A stretch of DNA of 64,000 nt from Spirosoma panaciterrae DSM 21099 (lineage in GTDB: Bacteria > Bacteroidota > Bacteroidia > Cytophagales > Spirosomataceae): positions 1 through 64,000 of the forward strand of contig NZ_KB893189.1 in NCBI RefSeq assembly GCF_000374025.1, given 5' to 3'. A model generated the notes under the pieces. The model made no database searches. It saw only the letters and a list, made by a program, of their open reading frames with translations, and was not told the origin of the DNA. A program made the position numbers and the translations under genes. Every line of letters starts with the position of its first letter. The stretch's first letter is position 1. Positions 8,690 through 16,728 of the stretch are shown piece after piece.

Positions 8690-10189
8690 TTAAACCGCTG
8701 ACAGATAAGAAGGTAGCTCTTCAGTCCCTAATTTTTTGCGCAGTCGATACCGATTCTTTTTAATACTTTCGGCCGAGATTCCCAGCATCCCAGCCATCTG
8801 GCCAGCTGAAAAATGCAACCGAATCATACAGGCCATTTTCAGTTCAGTATCGGTTAAGCTAGGCACTTGCTGCCGAAGACGATCAATAAACTGGGGGTGC
8901 AATTGTTCAAATTTGATACGGAACTCATCCCAGTGCGCATCTGTAAGCATTCGGGCTCGATTTAGCTGCTCAACCAGTTCGTCGCTATCCTCGGTTTCCT
9001 TCCGTCTAAACTGCTCGAGTTCATTTTTTATCTGATCGATAAAGGCGTTTTTCTCAACTACCGAATCCGCAATAAATGTTAATTGCTCGGTAGCGCTTTG
9101 TAATTGCAGGGTAGTCATTTTCTCCCGAGCCTCCAGTAATTGATTCCGATTGCTTAGCTGTTTTCGCTGGAGATAGATCACAACAACAATTAGCGCCAGA
9201 ACACAGATACCACCCACAAACAACCAACGCTGATACGATAAGTCCTGCTCCAACCGAGCTTTGATTTGTTCATTTTCCTTCGTCTTATACCGAACCTCTA
9301 ACTCTCCTACTTTTTGCCGACTAGCCTGATTGGCCAGAGACGTGTCCAGCGAAAAATAGGTTTGCTGGTAGTGATAAGCCGCTTTGTAGTTATGCTGTTT
9401 TTCGGCCCACCGCATACGAATAAGTGCCATCTCCCGGTCATAGAATAAGGAGCCCAGGGCAGGTAACAGCCGTTCAGCACGTTTAAAATAGCGATCCGCT
9501 TCCTCAAAGCGATTCAGCCCGATGAGGGCCGCCCCAATCATGGCCGATGCCCGAAGTATTGGGTCCGGCCGACTTCGCTTTTCTGCCAGTTGGAGCCCTT
9601 TTTGAGCAGTTTTTATAGTTTGCAGGTTATCTCCTTTTTCAATGAGAATACTGGCTGTGTTTAGGTAAATCCGGATGAGGTTGTCGGTATCCCGACGGGC
9701 GGTAGCTAACTGTAATGCCTGACCAAAATACACGAGCGACGGCTTAAATTGACGGTTTTCTCCCAGACCCATCGCATAGCTTTGTAAAGCCCGACAAATC
9801 AGGCTACTATCCCTGGATAGCTGAGCATAATCGAGCGCCGTTTTTCCATACTGAAGTGATTTAGTCAGACTATGCCCAAACTGAAAGATTTGAGCCAGAT
9901 TGGTATACGCCTGATATAAGTCTTGGTAAGCCTGGTACCGTTTGAATACATCTATTGCAGTAAACGTGAGCTGTGTAGCCTGTCTGGAGTTTCCCTTTTC
10001 GCTAAGAAACCAAGCTAATTGCGTCTGCAATTTTGCCCGTTCCAACGGCGTATGCTGCCCTTTCAGTTTTAAGGAATAATAGTTGACCGAGTCTTGCGTT
10101 ATCGTCTGAGCGAACGTCCTCCCACAAAACATAAACACAATGAGGAATACGAACCATCTAACGTGGATAGTAGAACGAAATGGAAGCAC
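8690..10189 (-). CDS. Membrane-tethered TPR regulator with LuxR-like HTH
   Basis: 499 residues in a recognisable order: signal peptide or anchor (1-28), a long helical tetratricopeptide array (about 45-285; N-L-A-Q-I-F-Q-F-G-H-S, Y-L-N-T-A-S-I-L-I-E-K-G-D), one membrane helix (about 322-340), a coiled coil (about 345-425) and a C-terminal helix-turn-helix (about 445-490). The last contains L-T-D-T-E-L-K-M-A-C and a recognition helix near SAESIKKNRYRLRKKLG. The TPR part should be periplasmic and the HTH cytoplasmic, so the protein can pass an outside signal directly to DNA without phosphorylation. The ligand and the target genes are unknown. It has its own promoter (10233-10264) and is separated from its neighbours by gaps. 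Confidence 0.85.
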   Translation of the reverse strand: MLPFRSTIHVRWFVFLIVFMFCGRTFAQTITQDSVNYYSLKLKGQHTPLERAKLQTQLAWFLSEKGNSRQATQLTFTAIDVFKRYQAYQDLYQAYTNLAQIFQFGHSLTKSLQYGKTALDYAQLSRDSSLICRALQSYAMGLGENRQFKPSLVYFGQALQLATARRDTDNLIRIYLNTASILIEKGDNLQTIKTAQKGLQLAEKRSRPDPILRASAMIGAALIGLNRFEEADRYFKRAERLLPALGSLFYDREMALIRMRWAEKQHNYKAAYHYQQTYFSLDTSLANQASRQKVGELEVRYKTKENEQIKARLEQDLSYQRWLFVGGICVLALIVVVIYLQRKQLSNRNQLLEAREKMTTLQLQSATEQLTFIADSVVEKNAFIDQIKNELEQFRRKETEDSDELVEQLNRARMLTDAHWDEFRIKFEQLHPQFIDRLRQQVPSLTDTELKMACMIRLHFSAGQMAGMLGISAESIKKNRYRLRKKLGTEELPSYLSAV

Positions 10190-10232
10190 AGCAGGTCAGG
10201 AATGGAACACAATCAAGTATAAATGAATACAT

Positions 10233-10264
10233 CAAATTTATTCAATTGATCTTACGCATACAAA
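10233..10264 (-). promoter_or_regulatory. Bacteroidota-type promoter of the TPR-HTH gene
   Basis: Read on the minus strand: TTTG at 10264-10261, a 20-bp spacer, then TAAATTTG at 10240-10233. This fits the TTG / N17-23 / TAnnTTTG consensus described for Bacteroidota housekeeping sigma. It places the transcript start about 35-40 bp ahead of the ATG at 10189. Confidence 0.6.
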
Positions 10265-10292
10265 CTTACTGGTAGGTATAAAATACAGTTAT

Positions 10293-10321
10293 AAAAAACA
10301 GGCCAGGTTTTCCAACTGGCC
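10293..10321 (-). terminator. Hairpin plus T-run, probable intrinsic terminator
   Basis: GGCCAG at 10301-10306 pairs with CTGGCC at 10316-10321 around a 9-base loop. On the minus strand the stem is followed by TGTTTTTTAT. It would stop minus-strand transcripts coming from the ABC1 kinase gene before the promoter of the TPR regulator. A 6-bp stem is short, hence moderate confidence. Confidence 0.5.
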
Positions 10322-10554
10322 ATTTCAAACAACATATTACTGATTATTAGCTCATTAACACCAAAAAACTATACGTATAAATAACCTGTATGTAGATAAA
10401 AATACCCTTCAATATCCGAAAATATACTCATGCTGTGGTACTATCTAGTCGAAACCCTCCACCCAAAAAGTACAGCGTTCCCCTGAAAGGCGCTTGCTTT
10501 ACTTAACTGATTCCAATTGTATGAAGAGTTGTACGTCTGAAAAGAACTCTGGGA

Positions 10555-10607
10555 GGTACAAAACAAATACCCCTTCATCTCAGACGGAGGGGTATTTGTT
10601 TTGTACC
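10555..10607. terminator. Perfect 20-bp inverted repeat, probable terminator
   Basis: The arms 10555-10574 and 10588-10607 are exact reverse complements around a 13-base loop. The stem includes AAAACAAATACCCCT and its complement. It begins 16 bp past the stop of the ABC1 kinase gene. A terminator of that gene is the obvious role, though there is no T-run after the stem, so it may instead protect the 3' end of the message. With the gap 10190-10623 it makes a gene-free stretch of about 430 bases. Confidence 0.6.
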
Positions 10608-10623
10608 GTAATATAAATACGCC

Positions 10624-11958
10624 TTAAACGGATTGACCAGCCAGTTGCTCTGAATGCAACCACTCCGGCTTTGTAATCTTCACCCGCGCTTTCAACTCGT
10701 TGAGCATGGCATATAGCCCGTAGTACGTTCGATTGATGTACAGTCCGTCCCGATTGGCCCGGACAACTTTCGAATTGCGCAGCTCTTCCATTTTCGTCAG
10801 ATCTTCGGCAAACGCATACACCTGATTAAAATAGGCATCATCGCCAAAGTCGAACCAATCGACAGCGAAAGGCTTACCCAACATTTCGATCATCTGCACA
10901 AACAGGTTGGCATAGAATTTCCGTTCAACGGGTGTATCCTGCGGCACCAGAAAGCCCAGGTTCAGAAAGACCTGCTCGGCTACTGGCGGATCAAGCAGTT
11001 TATCCGGTCGAAGCAATTGGAAATAGTTATCGTAGAAATAATCGGGAATCACCTTAACACACCCAAAATCAATGACGCCCATTGTGCCATCGGCCCGCAT
11101 CAGAAAATTGCCCGGATGTGGGTCGGCATGCACCTGCCGAAGCGCATGAATCTGATGGTCATAAAAGTCCCAGAGCGATTGCCCAATACGGTCGCGTACT
11201 TCCTGCGATGGGTTAGTAGCCAGAAATTCGCGCAGATGCAGCCCATCAAGCCAGTCCATGGTCAGTATCCGTCGGCTCGATAGCTCAGGATAATAATGCG
11301 GAAACACTAACCCATCTATATGGGCGCAGGCGTTTGATATTTCAATGCTCCGACGAAGCTCGAGTTCGTAATCCGTTTCTTCCAGGAGTTTACTTTCTAC
11401 CTCCTGCATGAAATAGTCAATCTGACGTTCGTCCAGATTTAATAAGCGAACGGCCAGCGGCTTGGCAATTTTCAGATCCGAACTAACCGAATCGGCCACC
11501 CCCGGATATTGGATTTTAACGGCCAGTTTTTTGCCATCCTTCCAGGCCTCGTGCACCTGTCCAATACTTGCTGCGTTGATAGCGTTGATATCAAACGAAT
11601 CGAATAACTGCGCGGGCGATTTACCGAAATAGGTTCGAAACGTCTTTACAACCAATGGACCCGACAAAGGTGGTGCCGAATACTGAGCCATTGTAAATTT
11701 ATCCGAATACGCTACCGGCAATAAGCCCCGGTCCATGCTCAGCATCTGCGCCATTTTAAGCGCCGACCCTTTTAATTCACTCAGGGCTTCATAAATATCA
11801 GCCGCATTGTCCTTGTGCAACTCCTCTCTGGGCAGTTCAGGATCGAGCAGTTTTTTACTGTAATGTTTTATATAATTCCCCCCAACCTTAACCCCCGCCT
11901 TGACAAACTGTGTAGCGCGGGCAACTTTAGTGGTAGGAACAGACGTTTGCGTTTTCAT
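10624..11958 (-). CDS. ABC1/AarF-UbiB family atypical kinase
   Basis: 444 residues. Motifs of the ABC1 (ADCK/UbiB) protein-kinase-like family appear in order: the KxGQ-type helix, here with Ala for Gly (A-L-K-M-A-Q-M-L-S), about residue 70; the Ala-rich loop that replaces the P-loop, N-A-A-S-I-G-Q-V-H; the ATP lysine in L-A-V-K-I-Q-Y-P-G; the catalytic loop H-A-D-P-H-P-G-N-F; and V-I-D-F-G for metal. Family members are ATPases that support quinone or isoprenoid lipid metabolism. The start at 11958 (MKTQTS) is preferred to the ATG at 11991, because the extra 11 residues are simply translated repeat (see 11956-12030). It lies 71 bp downstream of the TetR-type gene on the same strand, a pairing often seen in Bacteroidota. 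Confidence 0.9.
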   Translation of the reverse strand: MKTQTSVPTTKVARATQFVKAGVKVGGNYIKHYSKKLLDPELPREELHKDNAADIYEALSELKGSALKMAQMLSMDRGLLPVAYSDKFTMAQYSAPPLSGPLVVKTFRTYFGKSPAQLFDSFDINAINAASIGQVHEAWKDGKKLAVKIQYPGVADSVSSDLKIAKPLAVRLLNLDERQIDYFMQEVESKLLEETDYELELRRSIEISNACAHIDGLVFPHYYPELSSRRILTMDWLDGLHLREFLATNPSQEVRDRIGQSLWDFYDHQIHALRQVHADPHPGNFLMRADGTMGVIDFGCVKVIPDYFYDNYFQLLRPDKLLDPPVAEQVFLNLGFLVPQDTPVERKFYANLFVQMIEMLGKPFAVDWFDFGDDAYFNQVYAFAEDLTKMEELRNSKVVRANRDGLYINRTYYGLYAMLNELKARVKITKPEWLHSEQLAGQSV

Positions 11959-12030
11959 GGGCATGGGGTATGGGGCATGGGGTATCGGCAACAGAGAAAG
12001 CCCCCTTGCCTTATACCCTCTGCCCCATGC
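11956..12030. repeat. Word-repeat hairpin between the TetR and ABC1 genes
   Basis: The left half is three near-copies of a G-rich word (GCATGGGGTAT, GGGCATGGGGTAT). The right half holds the complement (ATACCCTCTGCCCCATGC). Arms 11972-11985 and 12013-12026 pair with two mismatches, and shifted registers are also possible. The left edge contains the ATG of the ABC1 kinase and the right edge touches the TAG stop of the TetR-type gene. So the element fills the whole space between the two reading frames. Confidence 0.7.
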
Positions 12031-12713
12031 TATTTATTCTGATACATAAACTTGGCCAGATCGAAGAGCGTATCCAGGGGAGAACGTCCAATCAGGTCAA
12101 AAGACGTGTTGACGGTTTTTTCGATGGCAGTATCCGTCTTCTCGAAATTTTTACTCACATCACGCACCCAGAAATCAAGCAAATAGAGCGTTTGTCCCCA
12201 GAGAGCATCGGGGTAACGATCCGTAATAAACGGACGAGGTTCAACCTCTTTGCTTTCACGGCCTTCGGCCAGCAAATCTCGGGCGTAATCGTAGAATGCG
12301 TCTTTAAATGGTTCTAAAACGCGCGATTTCTGACCAGGTTGCCAAGCACCCGGTCCTATGCGCCGGCTAGGATGACGCTCACTCCGCAATCGGCCGAAAC
12401 TATAGACCACAAAGCTTCGCTGCGACTTCAACAGTTCAATCCAGGTATAGTAGAAGGCCAGCAGTTTTTCCCGAACGGAGTAACTTTGGTAGGTACTGTC
12501 TGCTTCCACCGTCGCTTTTGCTTCGTTAAAAAATGTAGTCCAGACATCAGCTTCGATGGCATCGAATGAAGCATATTCCTTGTAAAAGTCAGCTTCGGCA
12601 ATTTTGAGTTTTTTCACAAACTGGAAAACGGAGGTGGGTTGTTTTCCATGTTCCAGGACGTACTCGGTGTACGCCTTGCGGATTTTTTCGAGCGTTTCCA
12701 TATACTTCTGCAA
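12030..12713 (-). CDS. TetR-type transcriptional regulator
   Basis: 227 residues, all helical. The N-terminal 45 residues fit a TetR helix-turn-helix (I-R-K-A-Y-T-E-Y-V, Q-F-V-K-K-L-K-I-A-E-A-D-F-Y-K-E-Y). The rest is a ligand-binding-type bundle ending in S-F-D-L-I-G-R-S-P-L-D-T-L-F-D-L-A-K-F. The HTH is weaker than in textbook TetR proteins, so some members may act without DNA binding. The gene precedes the ABC1 kinase and is probably co-transcribed with it, which suggests it controls or senses for that gene. An in-frame ATG at residue 5 (12701) is an equally good start. Confidence 0.78.
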   Translation of the reverse strand: MQKYMETLEKIRKAYTEYVLEHGKQPTSVFQFVKKLKIAEADFYKEYASFDAIEADVWTTFFNEAKATVEADSTYQSYSVREKLLAFYYTWIELLKSQRSFVVYSFGRLRSERHPSRRIGPGAWQPGQKSRVLEPFKDAFYDYARDLLAEGRESKEVEPRPFITDRYPDALWGQTLYLLDFWVRDVSKNFEKTDTAIEKTVNTSFDLIGRSPLDTLFDLAKFMYQNK

Positions 12714-12817
12714 CGGTCTGTTGTTCAGAAAAGTTTGTCATCTCACGCACAAAAATGCTGGATAAATCATCATTTTCGTTGTAAATTTATCCCGTACTTA
12801 TCCTCTTGCTCTTCTTC

Positions 12818-13378
12818 ATGAACACACGCTTTTTTTGTCTGCTCCTGGCGCTTTGTACTGGATTCATTTTCTCAACACAAGCTCAATCGTCTTACGAGAT
12901 TACAACCGATCAACCTGCCCAATTTAATGGGATTGAATATGGGTATGCAATTCGTAACGAAAGCAAAAAAGAAGTCGGCAGTAAAGGGTCGTTTAATCGG
13001 TATGAACTAACCGTTTACGTAACGAACAAAAGCGGCTGCACCCGGTTGTTTTTTCCCCGGCAAACCACATTCGGGCTCCAGGATCAGGATTTACTCGCCA
13101 ATTTCGACTGTGTGAATGCAACAGGTGCTCGCCTGACGTCCAAAACAACTACCGTTCGCGCCCGTCCTTTCTCCGTTCCGTATTCGACCAGCACGAAAAA
13201 CGCTGAAGGTAAAGTGGTCACCACAACCATTCAGGTTCAGGCTGGGCATATGCTCGAAAATGGGGAGACCGTTTCCAACAATATTATCGTACTGGTTCCA
13301 GACGGTGAGCAGCCACAGATGCGGGTTCGGGTTCAGGCCACCGAGACATCGTTAGGTCGGAATTCCTATGCTCGCTAA
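12818..13378 (+). CDS. Exported protein of unknown function, 186 aa
   Basis: The signal peptide MNTRFFCLLLALCTGFIFST ends near A-Q-S, and the mature protein of about 162 residues is mostly beta. It shows a conserved-looking core, F-N-R-Y-E-L-T-V-Y-V-T-N-K-S-G-C, which reads like an immunoglobulin-like or C2-type strand pair, and two cysteines (in SGCTR and FDCVN) placed to form a disulphide. I do not recognise the family. The ATG at 12818 is chosen over an upstream TTG at 12806 because it starts the signal peptide cleanly. The next gene, also encoding a small exported protein, follows 78 bp later on the same strand. Confidence 0.8.
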   Translation: MNTRFFCLLLALCTGFIFSTQAQSSYEITTDQPAQFNGIEYGYAIRNESKKEVGSKGSFNRYELTVYVTNKSGCTRLFFPRQTTFGLQDQDLLANFDCVNATGARLTSKTTTVRARPFSVPYSTSTKNAEGKVVTTTIQVQAGHMLENGETVSNNIIVLVPDGEQPQMRVRVQATETSLGRNSYAR

Positions 13379-13456
13379 GTTCGGTTCATGCCGGTAATAC
13401 ATTTTTTGCGAACTTAGCCGTTTTATTTACCTATCGTGTCAATTCCAGTCGTAACT

Positions 13457-14014
13457 ATGAATGTTTCATCCGCCTGTCGTACCCTGTCTTCCATATGCCT
13501 TTTTGTCAGCCTATTGACCTGCTTTCAAAGCTTTGGTCAATATGGAGGTTATGGTGGATACGGCGGCTATGGCGGTAGCATGGGCCGTCGGATGGGGGGC
13601 AACTTTAGCCAGGACATGACCGCCACCTCGCGGTCGAATATTCCCAATATTGCGGGTGAACTAGCCCAACGGGAAACAAAATGGCTAAAAGAAAATCTGT
13701 CGCTCACCAAAGAGCAGTTGAAATCCATCAAGCAACTCAATAATGACTATGGCAATCAGCAGCAATCGGCCATTAAAGATATTATTGGAACCAGTGGTAA
13801 ACCGACTCCTGAGAGCCGTAAGCAGATTGAAGATATGATGCTTATGCTTAATGAAGAGAAGGAAGACAAACTCAAAGAGATTTTAACCCCCGAGCAATGG
13901 ACCCAATACCAGTCCAAGAAGCCCGAAATGCAGAAGGCGGTTGGCGGCTGGCGTCCCCCTGCCCCTAAAGGCTCGTCAACCCAATCGGATTCGACGGGTG
14001 CTCCAAAGCAATAG
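13457..14014 (+). CDS. Exported Spy/CpxP-like helical protein with YGG repeats
   Basis: 185 residues. After the signal peptide (ending Q-S-F-G-Q) comes a Tyr/Gly-rich run of four YGG units and a GRRMGGNF stretch. Two helices follow, with L-S-L-T-K-E-Q-L-K-S-I-K-Q-L and I-L-T-P-E-Q-W-T-Q-Y. These L-T-x-x-Q motifs are the signature of the Spy/CpxP periplasmic stress-protein group. The tail is Pro/Ser/Gln rich. A chaperone-like or sensory role in the periplasm is the family inference. The nominal GTG start at 13436 only adds seven non-signal residues, so I start at the ATG at 13457. Confidence 0.8.
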   Translation: MNVSSACRTLSSICLFVSLLTCFQSFGQYGGYGGYGGYGGSMGRRMGGNFSQDMTATSRSNIPNIAGELAQRETKWLKENLSLTKEQLKSIKQLNNDYGNQQQSAIKDIIGTSGKPTPESRKQIEDMMLMLNEEKEDKLKEILTPEQWTQYQSKKPEMQKAVGGWRPPAPKGSSTQSDSTGAPKQ

Positions 14015-14062
14015 TTAAACATCAAAACGCCTTGCGTCTCGCGTTGTCTTTCACCTACGCTT

Positions 14063-16228
14063 TTACTCCTCCAGATCGGCTATGTAAGCGCCCTGTTGCC
14101 GAACCGAAAAACAGGTAATTCCCCGTTGCCGGGCCTCAACTACTAGTTTATCTGTCAGGGGAGTTCGGTTTGAATCATCAAGGATAATATGCCGGGCTAC
14201 AACACGCCCGTCTAGTTGGCTCCATTCCTGCAGGGCGTTCCGGCGAATGATCAGGTAATCTACCACCGCAGGCAACCGCCAGTACGATTGGCTGGCCAAT
14301 CGATTCACCAGTAAAATCGTTTTGCCATGCCATACCCACAATGTCCAGGCGCCCGACTGATGAACTCCCGGTATCGATACCATAGACCCATTGGTAGCCC
14401 CATTCCGATTTAGATAAGCCGTTTTTGTAGTCAAAACACCCCACTGGCCAAACGTATTTTTTAGGTAAAAATCGTACGAACGCGAATCGGCGCTATCCAG
14501 GTCGGTCAGAAGCGTACTTTGTCGGCCACTCGTCAGGCTGATAGCCGTATGATGCGGTAGAAAATGGACGGCCAGTTTCTCCTGATGAGCCTGTTCTTCG
14601 ATTTCGATAAGCAGTACCCCTGCCAATGCCATTGAAACGATGCAGATTGCCCATATATAGGCTCGATTGCGCGTCAGCCATAAAGAAGCCCCACAAAGAA
14701 TAAGTACATAGGTCAGTACCATAGCAGCTGGCGACAACCAAAGGCCATCCCACGCGGCTCCCGGCAATTCACTGGTTAGCTGGACCGCTCCATTCAGGAT
14801 AACGGCTATTTTTTGAAGTAACCATCCGAGGATGCTGTTTACAAAAGGCACCCAACTCAAAGCCAGGCAAAGCATAGCCATCGGCAACAGGATTTCTGAC
14901 AGGACAATGACAACGGGATTGGCTAGTAGGAAATAGGTCGGAAACTGATGAAAATAGAATACCCCAAGTGGAAATGTAATAAGCTGGGCTACCAGAGCTA
15001 CAGCCGTTAGTTCCCAAAGTTTATTGGCCCATTTATTCGGAAAGGTGATTGACTGATACAATGGCGAATGCCAGGCTCCTATGCCAGCAACGGCTAAATA
15101 AGACAATTGAAACCCAGCTGAGAACAGCGCATAAGGATCAAAACACAGAATAAAAAATGCCGACGCAGCTACTGTATTCGGTAATTGCTGCTGACGCCCC
15201 AAAGCGTTGGCCAGTATCACCATCGTAAACATGCCAGCCGAACGCAGCACAGGCGGAGAAAAGCCAGTAACCAAGGCATAAAACCACAATATGGTTAATT
15301 GAAAGGCCGCCATCAGTAGCTTTCCTCCTTTACGTTTCGCCAGGAAGCCAAGTAAAAACGTCAATACCTGAAACAGTATACCCACATGCAGCCCCGAAAC
15401 GGACAGAATGTGAACGGCACCGGCAGCCGAATACGCCTGGTATTGCTCCGTATCCAGATCATCACGAACACCCAGAATCATGGCGTTTACAACCCCAAAC
15501 TCCGGCCGGGTTTTAATCTGATGCGTCAATACGCTGTCGGCCCATCGGTTGACCCGAGTGGCCAGTTGCATCACCGGGTTCGGTGGATCGACCGATAGAA
15601 TCTGTCGCTGAAACGGTCGGAGGTATTGCTGGTGACCAATATTTCGGTAGCTCAGGTATCGTTTGTAATTAAATTCGCCAGGATTGAGCGGAGGGTCAAT
15701 GGGCCGGGGTGGCCCAGACACCACCCACACTTCACCATAAGTTGGCAAGGGCTGACCCGCCTTATCCAGATAGATAATGACACGACCACTCAACGCATGC
15801 CACACACCTGCCGAATCGGCTAACTGGTTCTCGTGTTTATTCGTCGAATGACCCGCCCACTTTCCTTTCCGGATTTCCAGTTCAACCCGGTATGTTTTCG
15901 CCCGTTCTTCTGGCTGTGCCGAAACCACACCTACATAAGCCTGGAGCGAATCGTTAAGCTGACTGATCGTAGAGGGCCTATTGCTAGACGTATGCTGAAA
16001 TGTAATCGCCCATCCCAAACCAATCAATATGAGTAATACGCCAACCCCTGGCAGAGTCTGGATAGGTTTAATTCGCGACTTCCTTGTTCGGCCAAATCCC
16101 CACAAGTATAAACCCAGGCCCGTAATCCAGGCACCTACTGGTAACCAGAACCAATCAGGAAGCAGCACATACAGGACAATACCGGCGATTAACCCGGCTA
16201 CATACCGTAGAAAAGGTGGCCCATTCAT
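14063..16228 (-). CDS. comEC: ComEC/Rec2-type DNA-uptake channel protein
   Basis: 721 residues and many membrane helices. The N-terminal DUF4131 region is followed by the Competence domain, with A-M-I-L-G-V-R-D-D-L and the hallmark A-G-A-V-H-I-L-S-V-S-G-L-H-V-G-I-L near residue 270, then a long membrane bundle (about 300-530). The C-terminal part after residue 560 resembles the usual metallo-beta-lactamase-like domain but lacks a recognisable HxHxDH motif (F-L-P-H-H-T-A-I-S-L-T-S stands in its place). It may therefore be catalytically dead or shortened. ComEC carries single-stranded DNA across the inner membrane during natural transformation. Its start overlaps the stop of the GNAT gene by ATGA. 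Confidence 0.9.
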   Translation of the reverse strand: MNGPPFLRYVAGLIAGIVLYVLLPDWFWLPVGAWITGLGLYLWGFGRTRKSRIKPIQTLPGVGVLLILIGLGWAITFQHTSSNRPSTISQLNDSLQAYVGVVSAQPEERAKTYRVELEIRKGKWAGHSTNKHENQLADSAGVWHALSGRVIIYLDKAGQPLPTYGEVWVVSGPPRPIDPPLNPGEFNYKRYLSYRNIGHQQYLRPFQRQILSVDPPNPVMQLATRVNRWADSVLTHQIKTRPEFGVVNAMILGVRDDLDTEQYQAYSAAGAVHILSVSGLHVGILFQVLTFLLGFLAKRKGGKLLMAAFQLTILWFYALVTGFSPPVLRSAGMFTMVILANALGRQQQLPNTVAASAFFILCFDPYALFSAGFQLSYLAVAGIGAWHSPLYQSITFPNKWANKLWELTAVALVAQLITFPLGVFYFHQFPTYFLLANPVVIVLSEILLPMAMLCLALSWVPFVNSILGWLLQKIAVILNGAVQLTSELPGAAWDGLWLSPAAMVLTYVLILCGASLWLTRNRAYIWAICIVSMALAGVLLIEIEEQAHQEKLAVHFLPHHTAISLTSGRQSTLLTDLDSADSRSYDFYLKNTFGQWGVLTTKTAYLNRNGATNGSMVSIPGVHQSGAWTLWVWHGKTILLVNRLASQSYWRLPAVVDYLIIRRNALQEWSQLDGRVVARHIILDDSNRTPLTDKLVVEARQRGITCFSVRQQGAYIADLEE

Positions 16229-16677
16229 CGTTTGGGATAGGCAGATGCAGGTAATACCATCTTGTAGTGCTGTATCCCCGCTTCTTCAAACATGGGACCT
16301 ACAGCTACAAACCCGAATGAGCTATACAGTGGCATTGCCGTAACCTGTGCATGCAGATATATACGCTCGATAGGCTCTGGCTGCTGACTGAACACACTAT
16401 CGAGCACAGCCTGAACCAACGCTCGGCCCACTCCTTTTCCACGAAATGCTTTTAATACGGCAAATCGCTCCAGCTTAACACCGTTAGATGTCCGTCGCCA
16501 GCGGGCCGTACCACAGGGAGTGTCCCCATCGACAGCCAGAAAATGTAAACTACTATCTTCAAATTCATCAAACTCTTCTTCCGGCGAAACCTGTTGTTCA
16601 TCAATAAACACGTCCCGGCGAATAGCAAAGGCTTTTTCAAGATCAGCAGGACTCGAAATGGGTAGAACCGTGATCAT
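16225..16677 (-). CDS. GNAT-family N-acetyltransferase
   Basis: 150 residues and a complete GNAT fold. The N-terminal A-I-R-R-D-V-F-I-D-E-Q-Q-V motif resembles the ElaA/YjcF branch. The acetyl-CoA loop is F-R-G-K-G-V-G-R-A-L-V-Q (about 86-97), preceded by the strand L-E-R-F-A-V. The C-terminal strand Y-L-H-A-Q-V-T-A-M-P-L-Y-S-S-F-G-F-V is typical. The substrate is unknown. The stop overlaps the comEC start by four bases (ATGA), so the two are co-translated, but no functional link is established. Confidence 0.9.
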   Translation of the reverse strand: MITVLPISSPADLEKAFAIRRDVFIDEQQVSPEEEFDEFEDSSLHFLAVDGDTPCGTARWRRTSNGVKLERFAVLKAFRGKGVGRALVQAVLDSVFSQQPEPIERIYLHAQVTAMPLYSSFGFVAVGPMFEEAGIQHYKMVLPASAYPKR

Positions 16678-16728
16678 AGCAAGTGGATTTTTTACGAGAT
16701 TCGGTTTACGGAAAACCGCAAATGAGCG

